64,000 nt of DNA, taken from the NCBI GenBank assembly GCA_030345135.1, contig CP128386.1, positions 6,215,327 through 6,279,326 on the forward strand. The letters are read 5' to 3'. Positions 44,472 to 53,162 of this stretch are shown one piece after another; the first letter of the stretch is position 1; each line of letters opens with the position of its first letter. The position numbers and the translations under genes are program-made. A model generated the notes under the pieces. The model made no database searches. It saw only the letters and a program-made list of their open reading frames with translations, and was not told where the DNA came from. This stretch comes from Chitinophagaceae bacterium DXS. GTDB taxonomy: Bacteria > Bacteroidota > Bacteroidia > Chitinophagales > Chitinophagaceae.

Positions 44472-44563
44472 TTTCTTGTATGATTTCCCCGTTTTTTATA
44501 TATCTACCTTGAGTAGATTAATGCTCCTAAACGCCCTACATTGCTTTCTCAACCCTATCACAA

Positions 44564-45124
44564 ATGTCAAATGAGATTTTTACCCCTCATCGTAAATCCT
44601 ATATGTCGACTGGCGAAATATTTTTCTGGACAGCAACCATAAACAGTTGGCAATTACTTTTATGGGATGATAGATACAAAAATGTAATTGTCAATTCCTT
44701 GCGCTATTTAAGTGAAAAAGGAAAGATAGACTTGTTCGCTTTCGTAATAATGCCAAATCATATCCATTTGATCTGGCGGACGAATGAGCTAAATGGCAAA
44801 GAAACTGCTCAGGGATCCTTTTTAAAATTCACTGCTCATGAGTTCAGGCGAATGTTGCTTAACGAAGACGGACGCGAGTTGAAGAAGTATGCGGTAACTG
44901 CTCACAATAAACGACATGAGTTTTGGCAGCGGGATTCTTTGGCTATTCATTTGTACTCCGGAAAGGTAGCGTACCAGAAAATGAATTATATACATAATAA
45001 CCCCGTTACTGAACGCTGGAAATTGGTTAAAGACCCTTGTGATTATATTTATTCTTCAGCGTCCTTTTATGAGAAAGGTGAAAAACGTTACGATTTTTTA
45101 GAGGATTTGCGGAATGAGTTTTAG
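44564..45124 (+). CDS. REP-associated tyrosine transposase (RAYT), second type
   Basis: 186 residues. Y1 transposase blocks: EIFFWTATINSWQLLL, LFAFVIMPNHIHLIWRTNE (HIH pair, about 60-76), FLKFTAHEFRRMLLN, QRDSLAIHLYSGKVAYQKMNYIHNNPVTERW (Tyr and Asn-Asn-Pro). It shares only the family motifs with the RAYT at 37486, so it belongs to a different subgroup. It is bracketed by palindromes of family B on both sides, whereas family A copies are absent here. This suggests a dedicated transposase-REP pair. Confidence 0.92.
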   Translation: MSNEIFTPHRKSYMSTGEIFFWTATINSWQLLLWDDRYKNVIVNSLRYLSEKGKIDLFAFVIMPNHIHLIWRTNELNGKETAQGSFLKFTAHEFRRMLLNEDGRELKKYAVTAHNKRHEFWQRDSLAIHLYSGKVAYQKMNYIHNNPVTERWKLVKDPCDYIYSSASFYEKGEKRYDFLEDLRNEF

Positions 45125-45146
45125 TGGTTTTGTATGGTTTTAATTT

Positions 45147-45254
45147 CGTGGTTCGTGAGACACGAACCACGGCGATAAGCATATGTCATTGCGACCAAGC
45201 CAAGGTTCGTCTTACAAACCTTTTCAACGCCAAGGTTCGTGTTTCACGAACCTT
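45147..45254. repeat. REP palindromes family B, right cluster (BIME-like)
   Basis: A perfect forward copy CGTGGTTCGTG-AGA-CACGAACCACG (45147-45171) followed by GCGATA, a degenerate reverse copy (45202-45224), and a reverse copy AAGGTTCGTG-TTT-CACGAACCTT (45232-45254). A partial copy lies near 45377-45395. The order repeats that of the left cluster. Confidence 0.88.
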
Positions 45255-45437
45255 TTCTTTCCATAACTATACTGCCAGCGCACACCATTTGATTTCTTCG
45301 ATTTTTATTTAAATACAGTGAGTAGACCGAAATTCCGAAACACTTTACTTGCTTTCTCAGTTCTATTTCTGAGCCCTGGTTCGTGTCTGGCGAAATCAAG
45401 AAGAATTGAAAGCAATTACATGGGTCTTAGAGTCCCG

Positions 45438-46700
45438 TTATAAATAACTTAACCACCATTGGGAATGTGTTGCTCTGTATTTGCTGAACCGTTTGCAAGG
45501 TTTGTATAGAAGAACAACAAGGCCTATCCAGATAAGGTATACAACCGGTAGTTCAAATCCAAAATGGAAAGGCCTGAATACTGCAAATGAATTAGGATCA
45601 ACCGCTTCTTTAAACCTGTGACCACTTGCAAAGAACACAATCATGCAGAGAACATGTATACTGTAAAAATGGATGATATAATAAAAGAAGGGTACTTTGC
45701 CGTAAACAGTAAAAATATCAGTAAGCTTACTTCGTCTCTTTTCAAAAAATGCAAGCAATAAAATAGAAGGGCCTATCGTCATGCAAGAGAAGACGATAGA
45801 GGGCGGATACTTGGTTGTGTTTAAAAAAGAAAGAAAAGTTGTGATGTTATCTTTTTGTGTAGACCATGGCGCCGGATCCCCATATGAATTAAGCAACCTT
45901 AAAATAATGAAAGCGGCAACTGTCGTCAATCCGATAACTGTTAATAATCGTTGGCGTCTTGCTGAATCTACTGTCTTATTGAATATCCTGCCTGCGGAAT
46001 AACCCAAAAGCATAACGCCTGTCCATGGAATTGCGGTGTAAAAAACTAAAAACATCCTGTTGCTGCTTATTGGAAAAACGCCGCGCGGCCCCACTACGAG
46101 CAGCTGAAACAGTTTGCCGGCAGTGGTGGTATCGGATACTTTTACGTAGTCAAATATATTATGGCCGAGAAAAATTACAGCGCCGGTTATTAGAATTACT
46201 AATGGTGAAGTGCCAACAAATAGGCCAAGAATAATCATGCTAAGGCCGATGGCCCAGATTACCTGAAGTATAATAATGTTATAGAACGGGTTAAATGTGA
46301 TGCCAAATGTTACAACCACCATTTCAACAAGTATCAGCCACAATCCGCGTTTTATAAGAAACGACCGCAGCTCAGCTTTTGTCTTTTTTAACCCTGAGAG
46401 GTAAGCGGAGATACCTGAAAGGAAGACGAAGGTTGGTGCGCAAAAATGGGTTACCCACCTCGTGAAAAATAGCAGGGGAGTGGTCGTAGCCATATCTGTG
46501 GGGTCTCCGTCCATTCCATGTATATGGAAAAAATCCCTTACATGGTCCAGCGCCATAATGATCATTATAATGCCTCTGAGAATATCTACGGATTGTATTC
46601 TGTATTTCAGAGCAGTAGCAGAAGGCTCCTGTATAAGCTTATTTGGTTGCAAAGCAGTACGATTTATATACAAAGTAATGAAAATTACTTCGTCAATCAT
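45438..46700 (-). CDS. DUF1624 / heparan-alpha-glucosaminide acetyltransferase-like membrane protein
   Basis: 420 residues with about 10-12 membrane helices. The N-terminal signature YRIQSVDILRGIIMIIMALDHVRDFF (residues about 32-57) with the RG/DHxRDFF motif is typical of DUF1624 proteins related to the acyltransferase-3-like HGSNAT group. It may move acyl groups across the inner membrane, but no substrate is known. The start is the only ATG before the first helix. Downstream of the T9SS protein gene and separated from it by a terminator. Confidence 0.85.
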   Translation of the reverse strand: MIDEVIFITLYINRTALQPNKLIQEPSATALKYRIQSVDILRGIIMIIMALDHVRDFFHIHGMDGDPTDMATTTPLLFFTRWVTHFCAPTFVFLSGISAYLSGLKKTKAELRSFLIKRGLWLILVEMVVVTFGITFNPFYNIIILQVIWAIGLSMIILGLFVGTSPLVILITGAVIFLGHNIFDYVKVSDTTTAGKLFQLLVVGPRGVFPISSNRMFLVFYTAIPWTGVMLLGYSAGRIFNKTVDSARRQRLLTVIGLTTVAAFIILRLLNSYGDPAPWSTQKDNITTFLSFLNTTKYPPSIVFSCMTIGPSILLLAFFEKRRSKLTDIFTVYGKVPFFYYIIHFYSIHVLCMIVFFASGHRFKEAVDPNSFAVFRPFHFGFELPVVYLIWIGLVVLLYKPCKRFSKYRATHSQWWLSYL

Positions 46701-46735
46701 AACGTCGTCACTAAACCCATTTTAGACGAATCAGT

Positions 46736-46775
46736 AAAAAAGGCATAAGTATATTGTTGTACTTATGCCTTTTTA
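46736..46775 (-). terminator. Terminator of the beta-helix/DUF11 protein gene
   Basis: A 15-bp perfect stem AAAAAGGCATAAGTA / TACTTATGCCTTTTT with an 8-base loop, starting 5 bp after the stop codon. The symmetrical A and T runs make it work in both directions. Confidence 0.9.
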
Positions 46776-46779
46776 TTAA

Positions 46780-49700
46780 CTAACGGTTATCTGATAAAAG
46801 CTTGAGTGTTTTAATTGTATGGTCTGTTTTTAGTTGAAGAATATAGATTCCTGAAGCGAGGTACGGCATTTGCCAACGAATGCTGTGATTACCTGCGGTA
46901 GTAATCTGATTTGCGATAATAGTAGATACTATCCTGCCTGTTGCTGCATTGACAACAACAAGTTGCACGCGACTTTGTGCAGGTAGATAGAAATGAACAG
47001 TAGTAGAAGCGTTAACCGGATTTGGATAAGCGGTCAACGAAACTTCATTTTCCTTTTCCTGATTATAACCAGCTTTGTCTGTTTGTTGGTGCAGGTTGTT
47101 TCCAAAAGCTTTTCTGGCAATAGCCGCGCTACTTTGAATTGTTATTGATGCCTGATCATCTTCTGCCGGATTGTGGTTGTTAGGCGATGAATCCGGATCA
47201 GATTGGTCTGTAAGAATTACTTCTGCTGTATTGGTAATATTGCCGGTTTGGGTAACTGTGGCGGTAATGGTAATATATGCCTTTGCACCTTTGAAGAGGT
47301 GATTGATTTTCCACGTGCCATTGCTTGCAGTGTATGTTCCGGCGGATATTTTCACCGCATTAAATGTTAATCCGGCTGGAGCTATTTCACTCAGAATAAT
47401 GTTTGTTGCAGTTGCCGGACCGCGGTTGAACAATATGCCTGTAATGGTTACCTGATCGCCGGGAGCTGCCTGTAACGTGCTTGCGGTGAGACTGAGCTCA
47501 AGATCAGCCTGTGTTGTTTGGAGTGATTTTACATTTACTGATGACTGATCATCCTCTGTAGAAATGCCATTGTCAGGAGATGAATCGGGATCTGGTTGAT
47601 CACTTGCTGCAACTTCAGCCGTGTTTGTTAATGTTCCCGGGATCATTGTAGTTGCATTGATCATGAGTGTTTCACTTGCTCCTGCAGTTAATTGACTTAC
47701 AGTCCATATGCCTGTTGTAATATCAAAACTTCCTGCTGATGCGATTACTTTATTAAATACCAATCCTTTTGATGACAGATCTTTTACAGCTATGCCTGTT
47801 GCTGTTTCCGGTCCTTTGTTGGACAAGGTTATAGTAAAGTTTACATCATCTCCGGATACAACGATGGCCTTGTCTACTTGCTTGTTAAGCTCAAGATCCG
47901 CGGGCTTGGTTAGCAATGATCTGATTACAACGGTGGCCTGGTCATCTTCATTCGGGTTGTTATTTCCCGGCGAAGAATCGGTGTCCTTTTGATCGCTTGC
48001 AACCACTTCGGCAGTGTTTTCAAATACGCCATCTTTTGTGGTATTACCAGTAAAAGTGGCTACAGCATGAGCTCCCTTGAACAAATGGTTAAGTTTCCAA
48101 ATGCCTGTTGTTGCATTGTAAGTACCAGCTGAAACTTTTACATTGGTTAAACTGACAGCTGATGGAATTATATCACGCACCTGGATATTTGTAGCTGTTG
48201 CCGGTCCCCTGTTAAATATAGAGATGGTGAAAATGATCTGATCTCCTACACCAACCTGCGTTCTGTTTGCGGTCTTGGTAATTTCCAGATCAGCCTCAGC
48301 ACCTTGTTGTGGTGTAACCTGAACGGTTACTGTGGCCTGGTCATCTTCATTTGGATTATGATTATTCGGTGAAGAATCCGGATCTGGCTGTCCGGCAGCA
48401 GTAACTTCCGCAGTATTGGTTATGTTGCCAGTCTGTGTTGTTGTACCTGTAGCAGTCAATGTTGCCTGTCCACCGCTAACAACTGAGCCAACGGCCCAAA
48501 CGCTTGTGTTTTTATCGTAAACGCCGGTAGATGTAGTTACATCGGTAATGCTAATGCCTGCCGGAATTTTATCAGTCACAACAATGCCTGTTCCGTTAGC
48601 CGGTCCTTTGTTGCTTAAGGTCACTGTAAAAACAACGGTGCCTCCAACGGTAATTTGAGACTTATCCACCTTTTTCGTCAACTCAAGATCTGCGCTTTCA
48701 GGAGTGCCTTCAGCCTGAATACACTTGCTAAACTCGCTGGTGTTATTGTTGGCATCTGTTGCAGTGGCCGTAACTGAAGCGCCGTTAGCAAGGGTTACTC
48801 CGTTAATCAGCGCTACAAATGTTGCGTTACCACCTCCGTCAGTAGTCACCTGTTTTGAGCCAATCAATATTTGTCCTTCTCCAAAGCCGGATGGGCTGCA
48901 ATGATCGTTCGTGAAAAACTGAATGTTAAATATTGTATTCGCGGTGCTGTTTAAAGTGCCTGCAATTGAAGTGCTTCCGCCGCTGGAATTGACCGATGTG
49001 AGCACAGGAAAATTTTGCAGGTTATTGGGGCCTGTGTCTGCGTCTCCATTATCGTTAGCAGTAACACCATCATTGCCGAGATCAATTCCCAGTGTTGCAT
49101 TTCCAAAGATGGAATTTGAAGTAAGCGATGTCCCGGTTCCGTTACCCGCAAGTACAACACCAGTTTTATTTCCACTTATAATATTGTTGGTCACGGTTCC
49201 AACTGCTGCATCCAACATAACAATGCCATTGCCGTTATTTTCGATTGTGTCGTTGTCAATGCTTGCTTCTGTTGCTCCGTCAAGAACAATTCCCGCACCA
49301 GTGTTGTCTGTTATTTTGCTGTTGGTTACACTATGTCTCAGGTTAATGTTCAGAAAATAAAGTGTTACATCAATGTCTTTGTTTCTGGTAGCATTAATTC
49401 TGTCTACTTCAACCCGGAATATATCCAGGCTGCTCTTTTCTCCCATGAGGCGCAATGCAGCCGCAGCGTTTAATGAAAAGTCACTTCCTCCGTTTATTTT
49501 TAAATCTCCCTTTGCACCAGCTGAAGCGGCAAGGCCCAAAGCGAGTCCATCTTTCCCATTGCTGCTTCCGGTAATTTTACTAAGTGTAAATACAACCTCT
49601 GCCTGTGCATCAAGATGTACGTTGCCTTTCATGCCTTCCGCCCCATTCTGAAGATAAAGATCTCCATTTACTATAATGCTGGCCTTAACGCCTGCTGCAA

Positions 49701-51210
49701 AATCCACTGCATAGGCACAACCAACACCCGCGTTTAATTTCCATTCATTGTTATTTAATTGTTTTGTACCGGCAGAACGGAACTTAATGTTACCACCGTT
49801 CTGGCCATTAAGAACTGTGTCACCTGTTATTAGCCAGTTAATGGTACTGTTAATCGACTCATCAATCATGAGACCGGTTGAGTTTTTAAAGTGGATATTG
49901 TCCTGGTAGTTAACCGTTATAACGCGTCCCTGTCCGAACGTAAATTTCGATCCTATTTTTACATCACCATTAATCTGATTTTTCTTGATGTCGTAGGTGC
50001 TGTTTGCGTCAAGAAAAATATCCATCCCAACGTCACCAATATTAGTGATGATGTTTCCCGTCACAGTTAGTAGCTCTCCGCTACGCGCGAAAATACCTGC
50101 AAGGAATTTCGCAGTTGTTCCATCCCTTCCGACAAAATTTCCTTCCACGCGTACGCCTTTGGAAAGGCTTCCCTGCACAGTAATACCGTTGTTTTGGCCC
50201 ACTATTTTATTTCCCTGATTGGTGCCCGTTCCCCCTATATTATTCTGCGGAGCATTGTCGTTTTGTATACCACCCTGACCGTTGGGTAGAAAATTATTTT
50301 CTAAAAAATTCTGTCCTATCTTATTGCCATAGAGATTGTTGCCAGTAGCTCTGTTTGTCTGTCCAATCACTGTAGTATCCGGTCCGGCAATGCGAATGCC
50401 ATAACCGCCGTTGCTACAGATAACGTTGCCATCCAGTACACCTGAACCGCCGATAAGATTATTGGGTGTGTTGTCTATGAATATACCATCTCCGCCGTTT
50501 CCTGCTGCTACTGTCCCAGTGCTGTCCGTTCCTATAAAATTGTAATGAACATTGTGGCCGCCATCGCCAATTGGTGTGCCTGAAATATAAATACCGTTGC
50601 TGGCAAAGTTGTTAATAATGAAAAATGAAATATCAGATTTTCCGCCAAGCAGTTTTAATCCCATCGCACCGGCACCAGCCTGGCTGCCGTTTATTTCAAT
50701 TCGGCGGGAAGGGCCAACAGTGTTAAGCCCCACTATGGTAACGGACCCCAGCACGGGCGGTAAAGCACCATTTCCTGAGCTACCAACCATAATAACAATG
50801 CTGCCTGAACCGGGTGCATTTGGAATTGCGAAAATGATAGTATTGTGATCAAGGTTGCGGTTGGCATTGTGATTTTGTATTGCCGCACGAAACGTGCATT
50901 GATCTCCCGGCGTGTTGGGATCAGCATCGCAATGGCCATCGCTGAAGTCGTTGCCATCCGGATCTTCTGCATCACCCAAAGTGTTTACAACAAACGTTTG
51001 GCCCGTTTGTGCATGCAGTTTTTCCGTTATGATTTGTGACGTGATCAAGGGTGCGAGACCCATTATTAAAAAGACCCGCAGGAAATTTCGTAGTCTTGCT
51101 GTTATACAGTGTAATCTGGTGTTTTTTACCAGTTGCAACTGGCTAATAGAAGGGATCGGATAGCCGGGCTTAGCTTTTTCTTGCGGAAGCAGCCCTGTAA
51201 GCATTTTCAT
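46780..51210 (-). CDS. Large T9SS-secreted protein: beta-helix region plus four DUF11 repeats
   Basis: About 1,476 residues (ATG at 51208-51210 with an A-rich leader; the frame is open to 51261). After a long N-region and hydrophobic stretch (FLRVFLIMGLAPLITSQ), a CSLREA-like opening (FVVNTLGDAEDPDG, CTFRAAIQNHN) leads to ~600 residues of right-handed beta-helix strands (NLIGGSGVLDGNVICSNGGYGIRI). Four DUF11 repeats of ~131 residues follow (starting near 840, 973, 1103, 1235), each ending in an Asp-rich DxDSSPxN...EDD stretch. The last ~88 residues are a T9SS sorting domain (AYPNPVNASTTVHFYLP, GIYILQLKTD). Surface-exposed adhesin or shell protein; function unproven. Confidence 0.9.
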   Translation of the reverse strand: MKMLTGLLPQEKAKPGYPIPSISQLQLVKNTRLHCITARLRNFLRVFLIMGLAPLITSQIITEKLHAQTGQTFVVNTLGDAEDPDGNDFSDGHCDADPNTPGDQCTFRAAIQNHNANRNLDHNTIIFAIPNAPGSGSIVIMVGSSGNGALPPVLGSVTIVGLNTVGPSRRIEINGSQAGAGAMGLKLLGGKSDISFFIINNFASNGIYISGTPIGDGGHNVHYNFIGTDSTGTVAAGNGGDGIFIDNTPNNLIGGSGVLDGNVICSNGGYGIRIAGPDTTVIGQTNRATGNNLYGNKIGQNFLENNFLPNGQGGIQNDNAPQNNIGGTGTNQGNKIVGQNNGITVQGSLSKGVRVEGNFVGRDGTTAKFLAGIFARSGELLTVTGNIITNIGDVGMDIFLDANSTYDIKKNQINGDVKIGSKFTFGQGRVITVNYQDNIHFKNSTGLMIDESINSTINWLITGDTVLNGQNGGNIKFRSAGTKQLNNNEWKLNAGVGCAYAVDFAAGVKASIIVNGDLYLQNGAEGMKGNVHLDAQAEVVFTLSKITGSSNGKDGLALGLAASAGAKGDLKINGGSDFSLNAAAALRLMGEKSSLDIFRVEVDRINATRNKDIDVTLYFLNINLRHSVTNSKITDNTGAGIVLDGATEASIDNDTIENNGNGIVMLDAAVGTVTNNIISGNKTGVVLAGNGTGTSLTSNSIFGNATLGIDLGNDGVTANDNGDADTGPNNLQNFPVLTSVNSSGGSTSIAGTLNSTANTIFNIQFFTNDHCSPSGFGEGQILIGSKQVTTDGGGNATFVALINGVTLANGASVTATATDANNNTSEFSKCIQAEGTPESADLELTKKVDKSQITVGGTVVFTVTLSNKGPANGTGIVVTDKIPAGISITDVTTSTGVYDKNTSVWAVGSVVSGGQATLTATGTTTQTGNITNTAEVTAAGQPDPDSSPNNHNPNEDDQATVTVQVTPQQGAEADLEITKTANRTQVGVGDQIIFTISIFNRGPATATNIQVRDIIPSAVSLTNVKVSAGTYNATTGIWKLNHLFKGAHAVATFTGNTTKDGVFENTAEVVASDQKDTDSSPGNNNPNEDDQATVVIRSLLTKPADLELNKQVDKAIVVSGDDVNFTITLSNKGPETATGIAVKDLSSKGLVFNKVIASAGSFDITTGIWTVSQLTAGASETLMINATTMIPGTLTNTAEVAASDQPDPDSSPDNGISTEDDQSSVNVKSLQTTQADLELSLTASTLQAAPGDQVTITGILFNRGPATATNIILSEIAPAGLTFNAVKISAGTYTASNGTWKINHLFKGAKAYITITATVTQTGNITNTAEVILTDQSDPDSSPNNHNPAEDDQASITIQSSAAIARKAFGNNLHQQTDKAGYNQEKENEVSLTAYPNPVNASTTVHFYLPAQSRVQLVVVNAATGRIVSTIIANQITTAGNHSIRWQMPYLASGIYILQLKTDHTIKTLKLLSDNR

Positions 51211-51858
51211 TTTGTTGTTTTTGAAATGAAAAATTTTAAGCAAACAGTGATTAACAGACACAAGAATTACAGACCAGCTGAAGTGGTTTCCGATGGGGAT
51301 TGTTTAATGAAAGATTCGGTAATACAAAAAGATGCATTACACAATTCGGCAGCGTTAACCTTAGCCTTTGGTTATTTATACAAGGCTTGTGGAATAACTT
51401 AATCAGTGGCGTGTGGCCAGGCTATTGGTAAATACTATGGAGAAGATAAAGAGGCTATGGTCAAATCAATCGAATACGCTACTAAGTTACAAAAAACGGC
51501 AGGCTATTGCAAATGTTTAGGCAGCTGTTTGGCTGTAAAATATTGACATGGTATAATAATTTTAATTCTATCTATTTTGCTGGATGCCAGGGGAACAAGC
51601 GGAACGGGGCATTTTAACTTAAAAAGATCCGTTCCAAAATGTGCATAACTGTGATGTTTTTGCGTTAATATTTTACGCGGTACAACACTATTGCAGGATC
51701 TACAAATTGTTGCTCATTATACTTGTCTCGAAAATCCGTAATATTACATCCGGAGGCAAGAGAAGCTAATGTAAAAAGCATGTAACCGGCAATAAAAAAG
51801 TCGGGTAGCCTTGATGAATATCTGTTGCAATCTCATAAGTTTGAATAAATCTTGAATC
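51211..51858. other. Divergent intergenic region, no gene seen
   Basis: About 650 bp between the T9SS protein gene and the LacI-type gene. It is A+T-rich; the open frames in it have no family character and lie opposite or beside the large gene's leader. Promoters for both genes must lie here, but I see no clear operator or terminator. Confidence 0.45.
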
Positions 51859-52890
51859 TTGTCATATAAAGTAACCATTGCTGACATAGCCAAAGAGCTA
51901 AATACAACAGCAGCCACCGTATCCAGGGCTCTAAACAATCACCCCGCAATAAGCGATGAAACCAAACATCGCGTGGCTGAGGCGGCCGAACGTCTGCATT
52001 ACAAACCCAATAAAATAGCATCATCGCTTCGATCGGGTAAGTCATTCTCCATCGGCGTGATCATCCCGAGTGCTGAGATCAACTTCTTTGGTTCGGTAGT
52101 ACATGGTATAGAAAACCTTGCTAACATCAACGGATACAACGTTTTGATCTACCAGACAAACGAATCCAGGGATTTTGAGGTTAAAGGGCTGGAAACTTTT
52201 TTATCTGCGCGTGTAGATGGCATTCTCGCCTCTATTGCCAAAGAAACGTCTGATTACTCTCACTTTATCGATATTAAACAAAGAGGCATTCCAATTGTTT
52301 TTTTCGACCGTGCAAACGATGATCTTGGAATATCTTCTGTTGTGGTTGACGACTATCGTGGCGGATATCTTGCCACCGAGCACCTGATAGAACAAGGTTA
52401 CCGTAGAATTGCCCATATTTCAGGGCCTCAGCATATTAAGATCTTCAACGACCGGTTAAAGGGGTACATGGGGGCTTTGCAGGCACATAACATAAAAGTT
52501 GATTTTGATCTTGTTTATGCCGGTGATGTTTCTATTGAAGCCGGAAAAGCCGCAATAAAGCACATGATGGAGTTACCCCATCCGCCGGACGCTGTTTTTG
52601 CTGTGGAAGATTTTACAGCACTTGGCGCGATTAAAGAACTGAAAGACAGAAACATAAAGATCCCCGAACAGTTTGGTGTTATCGGTTTCGCAAACGAGTT
52701 ATTTGGGGAACATATTACACCAAGCCTTTCAACAATTGATCAACAGACAGTAAATATGGGTAAGGAATCTTTCCGCCTGCTATTGGAGCTCATCAATACA
52801 AATAAAAGCAAGGCCGGTAAAGAAGCCAAACTTCAAAAAGTAGTACTGAAACCCGTGCCTATTTTCAGACAGTCATCCGCAAAGCGATAA
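51859..52890 (+). CDS. LacI-family transcriptional regulator
   Basis: 343 residues, starting at a TTG (51859). The helix-turn-helix YKVTIADIAKELNTTAATVSRALNN and hinge helix (HYKPNKIASSLRSG) are immediate, so no later start would keep the domain. The periplasmic-binding-protein-like core shows IGVIIPSAEINFFGSVVHGIE, VDGILASIAKE, IPIVFFDRAND, YLATEHLIEQGYRRIAHISGP and PDAVFAVEDFTALGAI. It binds a sugar-type effector. No transport gene adjoins, but 5.7 kb downstream a SusC/SusD pair carries a LacI-like palindrome (58609-58620). The rare TTG start suggests low expression. Confidence 0.93.
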   Translation: MSYKVTIADIAKELNTTAATVSRALNNHPAISDETKHRVAEAAERLHYKPNKIASSLRSGKSFSIGVIIPSAEINFFGSVVHGIENLANINGYNVLIYQTNESRDFEVKGLETFLSARVDGILASIAKETSDYSHFIDIKQRGIPIVFFDRANDDLGISSVVVDDYRGGYLATEHLIEQGYRRIAHISGPQHIKIFNDRLKGYMGALQAHNIKVDFDLVYAGDVSIEAGKAAIKHMMELPHPPDAVFAVEDFTALGAIKELKDRNIKIPEQFGVIGFANELFGEHITPSLSTIDQQTVNMGKESFRLLLELINTNKSKAGKEAKLQKVVLKPVPIFRQSSAKR

Positions 52891-52904
52891 GAAGGATAGT
52901 GTTG

Positions 52905-53125
52905 ATGAACCACTAAGCCACAAAGGACACAAAGCGGCACAAAGGTAGATTTCGTTAATTCTTCGTGCGTTTTGGTGTTCTTCGTGTCTTCGTGTTTCAA
53001 AAAACCAGCTGAAAGCTGATAGCTGACAGCTCAAAGCTATTCTTTATTTCTTCGTGCGCCTTAGAATCTTCGTGTCTCCGTGTTTCAAAAAAACAGCTGA
53101 CAGCTTTTAGCTGTTGTCAATTCTT
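52905..53125. repeat. Degenerate word repeat with ~89-bp tandem duplication
   Basis: CACTAAGCCACAAAGGACAC at the start, then two diverged units beginning CTTCGTGCG at 52961 and 53050, each running through CGTGTTTCAAAAAA into AGCTGAAAGCTGATAGCTGA-type words. Such sequence occurs between many Bacteroidota genes. No ORF. Confidence 0.7.
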
Positions 53126-53162
53126 CTACAAATCTTTATTTTACATTGCTAAACTTACATGT

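Noticed and set aside
48923-49360. Long open frames opposite the beta-helix protein gene
   Set aside because: Antisense shadows of a repetitive, strongly coding frame; no independent protein features.
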